Of a stretch of DNA of 23,882 nucleotides, positions 1 to 8,484 are shown in pieces; within the stretch, counting starts at the first letter, position 1; every line of letters starts with the position of its first letter. The notes beneath the pieces are model-generated. The model searched no databases. It saw nothing but the letters and a program-made list of their open reading frames with translations, and had not been told where the DNA came from. Both the position numbers and the translations under genes were made by a program. The DNA is from JBBQKP01 sp038326995 (GTDB lineage Bacteria; Planctomycetota; Phycisphaerae; Tepidisphaerales; Tepidisphaeraceae), in the NCBI GenBank assembly GCA_038326995.1, contig JBBQKP010000027.1, positions 1 through 23,882 of the forward strand. Direction: 5' to 3'.

Positions 1-1
1 G

Positions 2-886
2 AAGCAGGGATTGTGGACGCATCACCTGCTGCTTGCACTGAATGGTCAAGCCGAGATCGGCCAGGTCACGCGTGCTTCGCTCGATCAATATCTTGGCAAG
101 GCAGTGTCACTTTCGGTTCGTAACACGTTCGCCGACGCTCGCGTGCAAACGCCGCAATCTGTCGGCTACATCGCGGCAGAGTTTGTCATCGCAAATGTGA
201 AAGCACCAGCTGAATCAGTTGTTGCAACAGCTCCGCTCCGTGCCTCGAATCTCGATCGAGTCCTCATGACCAGCATGACGACCGCGCCCATCAAGGGTCT
301 TTCCGGTTTCACGAAAGGTACGCACCGGGTTCCAGATTATTTCGGTCCGTCCAGCTCGACGTATGTCGCCAAACTCGCGGCCGACGAGTTGAAGGAAGAC
401 ATCAACCGCATCGCACGCGCGTCGCGCGAAATTCTCGGATTCTCTCGTAAGGAAATCAGCGCCTCAATTGATGTCGGCTCAGGCTCGGTCATCAGTCCGG
501 GCTTCGAGTATTGCGTCAGCGTCGTTCATAACCACGACGATACGAAGCAGGTCGTATGGAATCGCGACGTTCGCAACGTCAAGCTCGATCTCTGGGGAAG
601 CAAATCACTCGACCTCATTTTTAACGACGTGTTCGACACGATCGAACTTGGATTTTCGAAAAAGATCAGCGTTCAGGATCTCATAGATCGCCTTGAAGCC
701 GCTAAAGATGGGTCGATGACAGTCGAATATGAGGACACCGATCCTAATCGTTGCACAATTCTGCTGCGGGCGTTTGCGGGCAGAATCGAGGTGACGCAGA
801 CCTTGCTCAAGCTCATTTCACGCCAGACTTCGAATCCGTCCGATTTGATCGAGCAGTTTAGGATCGCAAAACGACTAATCGACTAG
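2..886 (+). CDS. Unrecognised protein, 3' part (5' end outside window)
   Basis: The frame is open from the left edge (AAG CAG GGA TTG...) to a TAG at 884-886, so at least 294 codons are visible. The TTG at 11 could be read as a start, but no ribosome site can be seen before it and the frame continues upstream, so I treat the gene as 5'-truncated by the window. I do not recognise the family. The visible part has no obvious membrane segment or cysteine cluster. It mixes short beta-rich stretches with charged helical stretches (for example the LKEDINRIARASREI region) and ends in a helical segment. It converges on the flagellar block and is separated from it by a terminator, so it is probably not part of that operon. 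No function is proposed. Confidence 0.6.
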   Translation, partial: KQGLWTHHLLLALNGQAEIGQVTRASLDQYLGKAVSLSVRNTFADARVQTPQSVGYIAAEFVIANVKAPAESVVATAPLRASNLDRVLMTSMTTAPIKGLSGFTKGTHRVPDYFGPSSSTYVAKLAADELKEDINRIARASREILGFSRKEISASIDVGSGSVISPGFEYCVSVVHNHDDTKQVVWNRDVRNVKLDLWGSKSLDLIFNDVFDTIELGFSKKISVQDLIDRLEAAKDGSMTVEYEDTDPNRCTILLRAFAGRIEVTQTLLKLISRQTSNPSDLIEQFRIAKRLID

Positions 887-978
887 CGGCAACCAATCTC
901 TGCCGATCGAATCAGGCATGACGGCATTCGACATCGCTCGCGCCGTCCGTCACAAATCTTTTGTCCTCGCGATTGATT

Positions 979-1025
979 AAAAAACGGCCCCCGCGACAGC
1001 AGAGTAAACACCCTGTCGCGGGGGC
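979..1025 (-). terminator. Rho-independent terminator after flgE
   Basis: A perfect 13-bp inverted repeat pairs 987-999 (GCCCCCGCGACAG) with 1013-1025 across a 13-nt loop. Read on the minus strand, the stem is followed by C, G and then six T (complement of 979-984). It lies about 40 nt beyond the flgE stop codon, so it should end the long minus-strand flagellar transcript. On the plus strand the stem is followed by ACCGAG with no U tract, so it is not a good terminator for the convergent left-edge gene. Confidence 0.9.
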
Positions 1026-1063
1026 ACCGAGAATCGTTATCTCACACTAAACTGTCCGTCAAC

Positions 1064-2797
1064 CTACCTTGTCGTGTTAAGAAGCTCTGTGATCAACTGC
1101 TGACTCGTGCTGATGACTCTTGATGCGGCATTGAAGCCCGTGCTCGTGGTGATCATGTCGATAAACTCCTTACTGAGATCGACGTTGCTCATTTCCAGTG
1201 CGCCAGAACGCACCGTACCCGTGCCGAGCTGTGTCGGCTCTGCGATGCTCGGCAAGCCACTGCCCGGGCCGGTGCGGAATTGATTTCCGCCGGTGTCGAT
1301 GAGTCCGCGAGCGTTATCAAAAGTCGCCAAGGCGAGTTGTCCGAGCGGACGCGTCAGTCCGTTGTCGAAACTGCCGATGATGGTTCCGGTATCGCTGATG
1401 TCGAAGGCGGTGAGCGTGCCTTTGGGGATGCCGTCCTGGCGTGAGATGGTGACTTCGTTTCTCCCGCGCGGGTCGGTGAGCGATCGCATGCCGGTCATAT
1501 CGAGTGCGAAAGTCAGGGGCGTATTCGATCCGGTCTGAGATCGCTGGAGGTTGAGTGTGTTACCTGTCGTCGCGATGTATCGACCCTGATTATCGAAGCT
1601 GACGGTTCCTGTGCCGACCACAGGACCGTCGGATGTGGGGTCGAACGTGAGCGTATTGCTGTCATCGGCACTGCTGGCATACCAGCGCCAGACGGTGCCC
1701 GCATCACTCTTACTGTCCAGCGCATAAGTGAGGCTCAGATCGACGGGTGTGCCGAGTGAATCATAAACAATGGCGTTGGTGGAGATGGATTCGCCCGTCG
1801 GGTTGCTCGCCAGTGTTTCGGCGAAGTTGATCGGATTCGTTCCCGTCGTGTAGCTGATCGCGCTGCCCGAAAGTTGAAGAGCGTTCACCGCACCGGCATT
1901 GGAGATCATGTTGAGCTGCACCCCGCCGCCCGGGCCCGTAACAAGCGTAACGCCGGGCGTGAACCCTGCCGGACCCGCAACCGATGTGTCGATCGCTGTC
2001 GCCTGCTGGAAGAAGTTTCGCAAGTCACCGAGCGTGGTCGTGGGGGTGACGTTGAGTGTCATGGACGGAAGCGCGGTGCTGGTCGGGCCGTCGCCGCGTC
2101 GGGCTCTGACCGTCATACTTTGACCGTCTGCGAAGAGTGCGACGCCCGGCGCGGCGACATTTTCCAGGCTCGTAAGCAGCGACGCGTCGGTCGGTAACAC
2201 GCCTCCCGCTTCCAGCATTTCCGCACTCTGCAAAATGGATGCGCCTGCGGAGATATCGCCGTTGGCGTTCAACGATCCGTTGATGGTCGCTGAACTGGTT
2301 GCCTTGGCGATCGTCAATTTGCCAAGCGGCACTTCCAGATTCGTCAGCGTGCCGGGTTGAATATTGAAGTCTTCATCGGCGGAATAACCCTGCAGGAACT
2401 TTCCGTCCTGAGTGACGAGCGTCTGCGAGGTATTGAGAACAAAAGAGCCGTCCCGCGTAAAATTCTGACTATCGCCCTGTACGATGAAATATCCCTCGCC
2501 GTCGATGGCAATGTCGGTTGATTTTCCGGTCGCCTCGATCGTTCCAGGCGAAAGATTCTTTTCGATCACCGCGACTTCTGCGCCGAAGCCGCGCTGCGAC
2601 GGATTCGACCCGCCGAACGTCGCAGTCGGCGCCGATCCGCTGCGATCATTGGAGTAAAACTGCGGCCTGAACAGCGACCGACTGCTCTTGAACGCCACCG
2701 AGTTGACGTTGGCAATGTTGTTACCGATGACCTGCAGCCGAGTCTGGTTCACGGTCAAACCGGACAAGCCGGTGAAGAGTGCGCTGGTCAATGACAT
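1064..2797 (-). CDS. flgE: Flagellar hook protein FlgE
   Basis: Building block of the flagellar hook, the curved joint outside the cell that links rod to filament. The 577-residue protein opens with the rod/hook N-terminal signature (MSLTSALFTGLSGL, then IGNNIANVNSVAFK near residues 24-37). An FlgE/F/G-type segment with DIAIDGEGYFIVQ follows around residue 100, then a FlaE-like domain (AIVYDSLGTPVDLSLTY), and it ends with the conserved C-terminal helix (SNVDLSKEFIDMITTSTGFNAA). The large variable middle points to FlgE rather than FlgG or FlgF. The frame stays open 21 codons further upstream to 2860, but the ATG at 2797 matches the family start and has AGGA about 8 nt before it. It is the last gene of the flagellar block, 130 nt after flgD. 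Confidence 0.95.
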   Translation of the reverse strand: MSLTSALFTGLSGLTVNQTRLQVIGNNIANVNSVAFKSSRSLFRPQFYSNDRSGSAPTATFGGSNPSQRGFGAEVAVIEKNLSPGTIEATGKSTDIAIDGEGYFIVQGDSQNFTRDGSFVLNTSQTLVTQDGKFLQGYSADEDFNIQPGTLTNLEVPLGKLTIAKATSSATINGSLNANGDISAGASILQSAEMLEAGGVLPTDASLLTSLENVAAPGVALFADGQSMTVRARRGDGPTSTALPSMTLNVTPTTTLGDLRNFFQQATAIDTSVAGPAGFTPGVTLVTGPGGGVQLNMISNAGAVNALQLSGSAISYTTGTNPINFAETLASNPTGESISTNAIVYDSLGTPVDLSLTYALDSKSDAGTVWRWYASSADDSNTLTFDPTSDGPVVGTGTVSFDNQGRYIATTGNTLNLQRSQTGSNTPLTFALDMTGMRSLTDPRGRNEVTISRQDGIPKGTLTAFDISDTGTIIGSFDNGLTRPLGQLALATFDNARGLIDTGGNQFRTGPGSGLPSIAEPTQLGTGTVRSGALEMSNVDLSKEFIDMITTSTGFNAASRVISTSQQLITELLNTTR

Positions 2798-2927
2798 GGT
2801 GTGATTCCTGAGGTGAAGCGGCCGACGATCAATTTGCGCTCCGCGCTGGAATCGCGGCATCCGCCGCGCAACAAACTCGTGCTACTCAAACGCATCGGGC
2901 ACATCCAGCGCCCGCACGCGTTCATGA

Positions 2928-3425
2928 CTACTGCACTGCAACGCCCGTGCCACCAGTCGGGCCGTTGGGTATGCCGTTAAGAGTCGTACTTCGTGTCGCA
3001 CCGTTCGCAATCTCAGTCACCCGCGCCAACTGAAGCTGTTTTCCGCTGTCCAGTTCAAGCAGCACGTTGCCGCTCTGGACGCGAACACTCGTAACCGTTC
3101 CCGTTGAGACGGCGCCGGCCTCATCCAATCCCTGCACCACTCTTCCCATCATGTTGCTCGCGGCGCCGAGATTGTTCTGCAGAACGAGATCCCTCAGCGA
3201 CGTCTGCAATTCCTGCGAACTCTGCAGCTGACCGATTTGTGACAGCTGCGAAAGCAACTGCTCGTTACTAGCGGGTTCCAGCGGGTCCTGACTTTGCAAC
3301 TGCTGAACCATTAGCGCGATGAAATCGTCGGACCTAAGCGCACTCCTCGGATTCGACGCTGTTCTCGACGCGGTGTTTGCCGCGTTGGTAAGAGTCGCCG
3401 CGAGATTATCAGATGAGGTGTTCAT
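2928..3425 (-). CDS. flgD: Flagellar hook capping / assembly protein FlgD (short form)
   Basis: FlgD caps the growing hook and lets FlgE subunits polymerise; it is shed when the hook is complete. The 165-residue protein has the FlgD N-terminal signature: DDFIALMVQQLQSQDPLEP at about residues 33-51, then a Gln-rich helix (SQIGQLQSSQELQTSL) and an NMMGRVV segment. A short beta-rich tail (GTVTSVRVQSGNVLLELDSGKQLQL) resembles the tudor-like part of FlgD. It is clearly shorter than the roughly 230-residue enterobacterial protein, and the FlgD Ig-like insert appears to be missing. An AGGA motif lies 9 nt before the ATG. Its place between fliK and flgE fits the assignment. Confidence 0.93.
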   Translation of the reverse strand: MNTSSDNLAATLTNAANTASRTASNPRSALRSDDFIALMVQQLQSQDPLEPASNEQLLSQLSQIGQLQSSQELQTSLRDLVLQNNLGAASNMMGRVVQGLDEAGAVSTGTVTSVRVQSGNVLLELDSGKQLQLARVTEIANGATRSTTLNGIPNGPTGGTGVAVQ

Positions 3426-3474
3426 AAAAATTTTCCTGTAAGTTGTGATTGCTTTCTTGTCTTTTCAACATCGC

Positions 3475-5109
3475 TTACGCAACGACATCGACTGAGTCCT
3501 GTCCCATCGCCACTCGCCGCCACATTTGTCTGACCATTTCGCGTCGCTCCTGCTGGTTCTGGTGCGATTGCTGGTCATGGCCGCGGTGCTGCGATTGCTC
3601 GCCGCCGGACTGCGAATTCGACGAGCCGGCGGCCGGTTCGCTTTGCCTCACCTGAATTCGATCGACCGCAATTCCTGCGGCTTCGAGCGACTGCTTGAGC
3701 TGCTGCATGCTGTGGCTCAGCGCCTGCGTCGCATTCGCATTTTCGGTCGTGAATGTTGCGCTCATCACACCGTCGGTCATCTTCACACTGACCTGTAGAA
3801 TGCCCAGTTCAGGCGGGTCGAGTCGCAGCTGCATCTCGCCGCCTTTTGCAACCGCTTGTGTACGCACGGATTGCACGAGCCGATCAACGTTTTGCTCCGC
3901 AAACTTTGCCTCGCCGGTCAAAGCGTGCGGGAGGTGCGAGGCCGTCGTCGTAACGGTCGAACCGGTCTGCGCGACGGTCGAAGATGTCTGAACTGTCGAA
4001 ACCGCTGCTGCAGAGGTCGGCTGCCCATCACTCTTAGGCGATTGAGACGAAGCCGCCGTCGACTCAGATAGCGAGCGCACCGCTGCATCAATTCGCAACA
4101 CCGCTTCATCGGCAGTCGCAGAATCATCGCCTTTGTCTTGCGCCGTTTTCTCATCGCCCGCGCTCGAAATCTTTGCATCACGCTGACTGTTTGAAATCTC
4201 GGTGTCGAGCGTCGTTTCCAGAGCCGCGGTGTCGATGGTCGACGCACTTTCCGCAGTTGTGCTTACGTCGTTCGCAGATTTGTCGACAACTCCGGCACTC
4301 AGATTCGCGAGTACCTTTGCACTCGCCGTACCGACTGCTCCACTACCAACGCCATCACCCGTGTTCTCTACTTGACCTTCAACAAATGCGTCTGCAGCGT
4401 CTTCGACGCCACGGCCATTGGTCGCCTGCTCTGGGCTAATCTGCTGTGGCTTGGTGAGCGTCGTTTCGACCAGCAGTGCGATAGTGTCAGAGTCATCGGT
4501 CGTATCAAGCGATGCACCATCCGTCGTTGCAGAAAAATCAGCCGAATCTTCTGAAACTTCGCCATCATTCGCTGCCAGATCCTCGCCGGACAGCGAACTG
4601 GTTTTGGTCGACTGCGAATCGCTCGCGAGGTCAGCCGCGAAATCAGTCGGCCCGTCGGCTTCGTCACTTGAACGCGAACCCTCTTTCTCGTTTGTTCTTT
4701 GCGACTGTTTTAGATCTGCCGATTCAGAGCGACCGCGCGCGATCGACTGACCTGATTCATCGGAGTCATTGGAGGAGGCGTTGCGGCGATCGTTATGGGC
4801 TTCATTTGAAGATGCACTCGATCGTTCACGTTGCTGATCGACTTCATTCCGGCTCGAGTCATTCTTCTTACGAATGAAGGCCTTGCGTTTGAAAGCATCG
4901 TCCCGAAGTTCGGCAACATCACGCCTGGCGGCCGAGGTGCGACCGGAGATTTTCTTGTCGATCGCGGTATCGAGTTGATCTAGAAAATTTGATCGGCTGG
5001 ATTGAGTTAGAGAAGAAGAAACAGAGCGCGGCGTCCTGCCGTCGAAACGTGCGTTCGCTTCCAGCGAACGTGGCGGGGCAATTTTCCCGCCGGCGACGGC
5101 TTGTGTCAT
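3475..5109 (-). CDS. fliK: Flagellar hook-length control protein FliK
   Basis: FliK is a secreted molecular ruler that sets hook length and switches export from hook to filament substrates. In this 544-residue protein the recognisable domain is C-terminal: about residues 402-490, with GGEMQLRLDPPELGILQVSV and a following helix (ALSHSMQQLKQSLEAAGI), which is the Flg_hook core. Residues about 80-390 are low-complexity, rich in Ser, Asp, Thr, Ala and Glu, and look unstructured, as expected for a ruler. A Gln/His/Ser-rich tail follows the core. The ATG at 5109 begins MTQAVAGGKI, with no strong ribosome site. It lies 26 nt after the MotE-like gene and 49 nt before flgD. Confidence 0.9.
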   Translation of the reverse strand: MTQAVAGGKIAPPRSLEANARFDGRTPRSVSSSLTQSSRSNFLDQLDTAIDKKISGRTSAARRDVAELRDDAFKRKAFIRKKNDSSRNEVDQQRERSSASSNEAHNDRRNASSNDSDESGQSIARGRSESADLKQSQRTNEKEGSRSSDEADGPTDFAADLASDSQSTKTSSLSGEDLAANDGEVSEDSADFSATTDGASLDTTDDSDTIALLVETTLTKPQQISPEQATNGRGVEDAADAFVEGQVENTGDGVGSGAVGTASAKVLANLSAGVVDKSANDVSTTAESASTIDTAALETTLDTEISNSQRDAKISSAGDEKTAQDKGDDSATADEAVLRIDAAVRSLSESTAASSQSPKSDGQPTSAAAVSTVQTSSTVAQTGSTVTTTASHLPHALTGEAKFAEQNVDRLVQSVRTQAVAKGGEMQLRLDPPELGILQVSVKMTDGVMSATFTTENANATQALSHSMQQLKQSLEAAGIAVDRIQVRQSEPAAGSSNSQSGGEQSQHRGHDQQSHQNQQERREMVRQMWRRVAMGQDSVDVVA

Positions 5110-5135
5110 GTGGGTTCGACTCTTTCGGTTAAGGG

Positions 5136-5840
5136 CTAGTTTGCCGGCACGCCCGCAACTTGTGCCGCGGCCACCGGGTCGTTCTTGCGCAGCTGTTCGA
5201 GCAGCGCCTGCGCCATTTGCAGTTCCTCGGGCGTTTTGAACTCACGCATCACACGAGAGGCCCGCTTCGGTTCCATCGCTTGCAAGTAGCGTACCACTGT
5301 CACTTCTTCCATCGTTTTAAATAAGTCCTTTACCTGCTTCGTCGGCAATCCGTTGAACACTTCGAGCGTCTGCTGGAAGCCCACATCCGCGGCCAAGGTC
5401 TGACGCTCGGCCTCCCGCTTCTTCACTTCCTCTTTCTCCAACGCGAGCGCGGCGCGGTCCTTAGTTAATTGACTCTGGGCCAGATCGACCTGCCGTTTGA
5501 CATCGCTGAGTTCGCGACGCTGACGCTCGAGCAACGCGGACTGCGTCTCGAAGGCTGTGCGAATGAACTCCACCTGATCTGCTGCACTTTTGCCATTGGT
5601 CTGCTCGAGCAGTCGTTCGAGCCGTAAGATCGGTTGAGTCGTTGCCGGGTCGATCTCCGACTTCTTTGCTTCTTCGACGACGGGAACAGGTTTAGGGAAC
5701 ACCAAATCCTTCAGGGCCAAAAGTTTCTCGGCGTCGATCTGTTTTGATGACCAAAGCCAGCCCACCCCACCCGCCAGCGCGAGAAAGTTGAGCGAAAGAA
5801 CGATCAAAATCACCAGTCCAAATTTCTTGATGTTGTTCAT
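5136..5840 (-). CDS. MotE-like / MgtE N-terminal-domain flagellar protein
   Basis: A 234-residue membrane-anchored protein. The N-terminus (KKFGLVILIVLSLNFLALAG, residues 5-24, extending to about 30) is a single membrane segment. A Pro/Lys-rich linker follows, then a long charged coiled coil (about 95-150). The C-terminal domain (about 158-218) holds VFNGLPTKQVKDLFKTMEE and YLQAMEPKRASRVM, the helical pattern shared by MgtE N-terminal domains and FliG-type repeats. This architecture and position (just after fliJ, before fliK) match the MotE-like proteins of other flagellar operons, where MotE is a chaperone for the stator protein MotC. No motA/motB-type gene is in the window, so a stator role is inference. 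GGAG lies 10 nt before the ATG. Confidence 0.7.
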   Translation of the reverse strand: MNNIKKFGLVILIVLSLNFLALAGGVGWLWSSKQIDAEKLLALKDLVFPKPVPVVEEAKKSEIDPATTQPILRLERLLEQTNGKSAADQVEFIRTAFETQSALLERQRRELSDVKRQVDLAQSQLTKDRAALALEKEEVKKREAERQTLAADVGFQQTLEVFNGLPTKQVKDLFKTMEEVTVVRYLQAMEPKRASRVMREFKTPEELQMAQALLEQLRKNDPVAAAQVAGVPAN

Positions 5841-5865
5841 CGTCGCGGTTCTCCGGGCTCAATGT

Positions 5866-6321
5866 CTAAACGCCGCTGAGGTTCGCGATTGCCAGCTGTG
5901 CACCGATTTCGTCGGACAGAATTCGGTCCTTGCGGTTTTGGTCTGCGCGAAACGCCGCGAGTTGGCGGTCTCGAAGAATCTCGATCGATTTGCGCTGAGT
6001 GACGGCCGAGGTCAGGACACGCCGCGCGGTTTCGATCGCAAGCCTGGCTGTCGCCATGTCCTGTGCGATCCCCTGCACGCGTACCCGCACCGCGGCCATG
6101 TATCGCCTGTGGGCGATCAGAAATTGCGGATCGATTCTGCCATTGGATTGGTGATCGCGCATCTGCTGCTGCGCTTCGACGATCTCAGTCTCACAGGTGC
6201 GAAGCTTCTGCTCGATCGAGTCGTAGACGCGGATTTTTTCCGCGAGTTCGCGCTGCGCAATCTGCTCCTGACGCTCGCGCTCTGATAAAACGGTTTGAAG
6301 TGTGAAATTAAATCGTGCCAT
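5866..6321 (-). CDS. fliJ: Flagellar export protein FliJ
   Basis: FliJ is the small coiled-coil stalk of the export ATPase. It sits in the FliI hexamer and links it to the export gate. The 151-residue protein is almost entirely helical and charged. It starts MARFNFTLQTVLSERERQEQIAQREL, the typical FliJ opening (F.F.LQ.VL..R...E), and continues as a two-helix hairpin with no membrane segment or cysteine. GGAGG lies 9 nt before the ATG. It is 37 nt after the FliI stop and 25 nt before the MotE-like gene. Sequence conservation in this family is weak, so the call also leans on gene order. Confidence 0.85.
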   Translation of the reverse strand: MARFNFTLQTVLSERERQEQIAQRELAEKIRVYDSIEQKLRTCETEIVEAQQQMRDHQSNGRIDPQFLIAHRRYMAAVRVRVQGIAQDMATARLAIETARRVLTSAVTQRKSIEILRDRQLAAFRADQNRKDRILSDEIGAQLAIANLSGV

Positions 6322-6358
6322 GTCCGTTTGCCTCCATGCGTTTGGACTTCTTTGTGAC

Positions 6359-7708
6359 TCACCTGGCCTTGCGCGGCGTCATCGACGCGGCGAGCGCATC
6401 GATCGTGGCGCAAAGTTCGGCGAGCTGTTGTTGCGCGATCTGGCCGTTCGTGCGCTCGCCCTTCGACTGCTTCAGGAACGCTTCGATCTTCGGCTGCGCG
6501 AGAACGGCCAGATCCCGTCGGGCATCCTGCCCTTTTACGTACGCACCGATCGAAATCAGCTCTTCGATCGACGCGTATACTGCCCAGAGTTCAAGCACGC
6601 GCCGTGCCATCGCCACGTGCGCGGCCGGCATCACGTCGTCTCGAACTCGGCTGATGGATTTCAGAACATCAACCGCCGGGTAATGGCCGCGGGCCGCGAG
6701 AGTGCGGCTCAGAAGCAGGTGGCCGTCGGTGATGCCCTTGACCGCGTCAGGAATCGGCTCGTCGAAATCTTCGCCTTCAACCAGCACGGTATAAAACCCC
6801 GTGATGGACCCGGTTGTACTTTGACCCGCGCGTTCCAGCACCTCGGGCAGCATCGCAAACACTGACGGTGGAAAACCCTTCGTCGCGGGCGGCTCGCGTG
6901 CGGCCAAGCCGATCTGACGCTGCGCCTGCGCCAAGCGTGTGATTGAATCGACCACCAGCATGACATGCCGACCCGAATCGCGAAAATATTCCGCGATCGT
7001 GCACGCGACTTTGGTCGCGCGAACTTTCATGAGCGGAGGCTCGTCCCCTGTCGCAACAACGACAACGGTCCTGGCCATGCCGAGCCGACCCAGCGCGTTG
7101 TCGATGAACTCTTGAACTTCACGACCTCGCTCGCCCACCAGCGCGATGACGGATACGTCGGCGGAAGTCTCTTTGGCGATCGTGGAAATAAGCGTGCTTT
7201 TGCCCACACCCGGGCCGGCAAAGATGCCCATTCGCTGACCGCGGCCGCAGGTGTGTAAGGCATCCACAGCGCGGATGCCCGTGACGATCGGCTCGCGAAT
7301 GTTCATGCGTGACATCGCCGCAAGCGGTTTGGCGTCCAAGCGTCTTGCGGCTCCGGGCGGGAGGTCGGAGAGGCCGTCCATGGGTCGGCCCAGTCCATCC
7401 ACGACTCGCCCCAGTAGTGCGTCGGAGCAAAACACGCGTGGCCTGCTGGAGAGTGATCGAACACGATCGCCCGTCGCGATTCCTTCCAAGCCCGTCAGCG
7501 ACATCACGATTGTTCTACCGTCGCGAAACCCGATCACCTCCGCCGTGTGAACGCCCGACGCCGACGTCTCGATCGCGCAGGTTGATCCGATCGACAGCGG
7601 CAACTCGGCGACTTCAATCGACAACCCGATGACCGCCCGGACGGTTCCCGTCACGCCGATCGGCATCGACGACTTCACCGCGTCAAAGGCATCTTGCAGG
7701 AGGTTCAT
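6359..7708 (-). CDS. fliI: Flagellum-specific ATPase FliI
   Basis: Hexameric ATPase on the cytoplasmic side of the flagellar export apparatus, related to the F1 beta subunit. In the 449-residue protein the Walker A motif is GPGVGKST (165-172), the catalytic-glutamate motif is GERGREV (Glu193), and Walker B is MLVVDS (250-255). This is followed by the family signature AQRQIGLAAREPPATKGFPP (262-281) and a C-terminal domain with AYVKGQDARRDLAV. All nucleotide-binding residues I can identify are intact. The start overlaps the FliH stop as ATGA (7705-7708), which suggests translational coupling; a plus-strand AGGAGG here is not its ribosome site. Confidence 0.97.
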   Translation of the reverse strand: MNLLQDAFDAVKSSMPIGVTGTVRAVIGLSIEVAELPLSIGSTCAIETSASGVHTAEVIGFRDGRTIVMSLTGLEGIATGDRVRSLSSRPRVFCSDALLGRVVDGLGRPMDGLSDLPPGAARRLDAKPLAAMSRMNIREPIVTGIRAVDALHTCGRGQRMGIFAGPGVGKSTLISTIAKETSADVSVIALVGERGREVQEFIDNALGRLGMARTVVVVATGDEPPLMKVRATKVACTIAEYFRDSGRHVMLVVDSITRLAQAQRQIGLAAREPPATKGFPPSVFAMLPEVLERAGQSTTGSITGFYTVLVEGEDFDEPIPDAVKGITDGHLLLSRTLAARGHYPAVDVLKSISRVRDDVMPAAHVAMARRVLELWAVYASIEELISIGAYVKGQDARRDLAVLAQPKIEAFLKQSKGERTNGQIAQQQLAELCATIDALAASMTPRKAR

Positions 7709-8469
7709 GCCGCCTCGGATTCATTCGGATGAGTAAGTGGCGACTCGATATCGTTCGTCTGGATCGTCGGAGCAGAATCAAGTTGCGCCAGTTCGGGCAA
7801 AATCTCGGCGGCGATGCGGTCGATCTGCTTGTCAAGGTCGGCATCGACCTCCCCCTCGCCGCACGTGATTCGACAACCGCCCGGGGCGATGCGCTCGTCA
7901 GAGACGATCTGTGCATTCTCGAATTGCGGCACATCCATGTGCATGTCCTGCATGATCTCGGCCATGAGCTGGTGCTGCTGCGGATGGATGGAGATGCGCG
8001 CACGCGATTTCGAAAGCAGTAATTTGACGGCGGACTCAACGGTATAGCGAAGGGTTTCGGGGTCGTGTCTGCCTGCGATTCGCGCGGTCCGCCTTGCGAT
8101 CTCCAGCGCCAGGATCATAACATCGCGCGGAACCTGGGCTTGAATCAATTGAAGGTAGCCTTCGATCTGCGACGTGGCTGACTGCATCAGCTCCGAAAGG
8201 TCGCGAAGGTTTTGCCGCATCTCGTCGAGCGCTTCTTTTCGACCACTTTCCCGACCTTCTTTTTTCCCCGCATCAAAGCCTTGCGTGAAGCCCTGCATTT
8301 TTCCTTGTCGAACAGCGGCTTCGAGAATGCCCTTGGTTTTGTTGTTCGCCTGGCGCACGATCTCCGCCGCCTGAGCACTGGCTTCTTCGAGAAGCGATGC
8401 AGCCTGGTCCTCGATATCGGCCATTGAGTAGACGATCGCCGCGGAGACGTTTTTTCGGATCAGTGCCAT
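7705..8469 (-). CDS. fliH: Flagellar assembly protein FliH
   Basis: FliH is the peripheral stator of the FliI ATPase and tethers it to the switch complex. The 254-residue protein begins MALIRKNVSAAIV. It then has a long Glu/Ala/Gln-rich helix (about 18-75, including a glycine-spaced QGKMQGFTQGFDAGKKEGRE stretch of the GxxxG-repeat type known in FliH) and a C-terminal E/H-type domain (VPRDVMILALEIARRTARI through GGCRITCGEGEVDADLDKQI). A second ATG at codon 16 also lacks a ribosome site. I keep the first because it lies only 15 nt after the fliG stop, which favours coupling. The last codons overlap fliI. Confidence 0.9.
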   Translation of the reverse strand: MALIRKNVSAAIVYSMADIEDQAASLLEEASAQAAEIVRQANNKTKGILEAAVRQGKMQGFTQGFDAGKKEGRESGRKEALDEMRQNLRDLSELMQSATSQIEGYLQLIQAQVPRDVMILALEIARRTARIAGRHDPETLRYTVESAVKLLLSKSRARISIHPQQHQLMAEIMQDMHMDVPQFENAQIVSDERIAPGGCRITCGEGEVDADLDKQIDRIAAEILPELAQLDSAPTIQTNDIESPLTHPNESEAA

Positions 8470-8484
8470 ATTGATTCGATTCGA

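Noticed and set aside
2798..2927. Possible sigma-54 promoter between flgD and flgE (minus strand TAGCACG...TTGC)
   Set aside because: The GG of the -24 box is missing and the spacing to TTGC is two bases too long.
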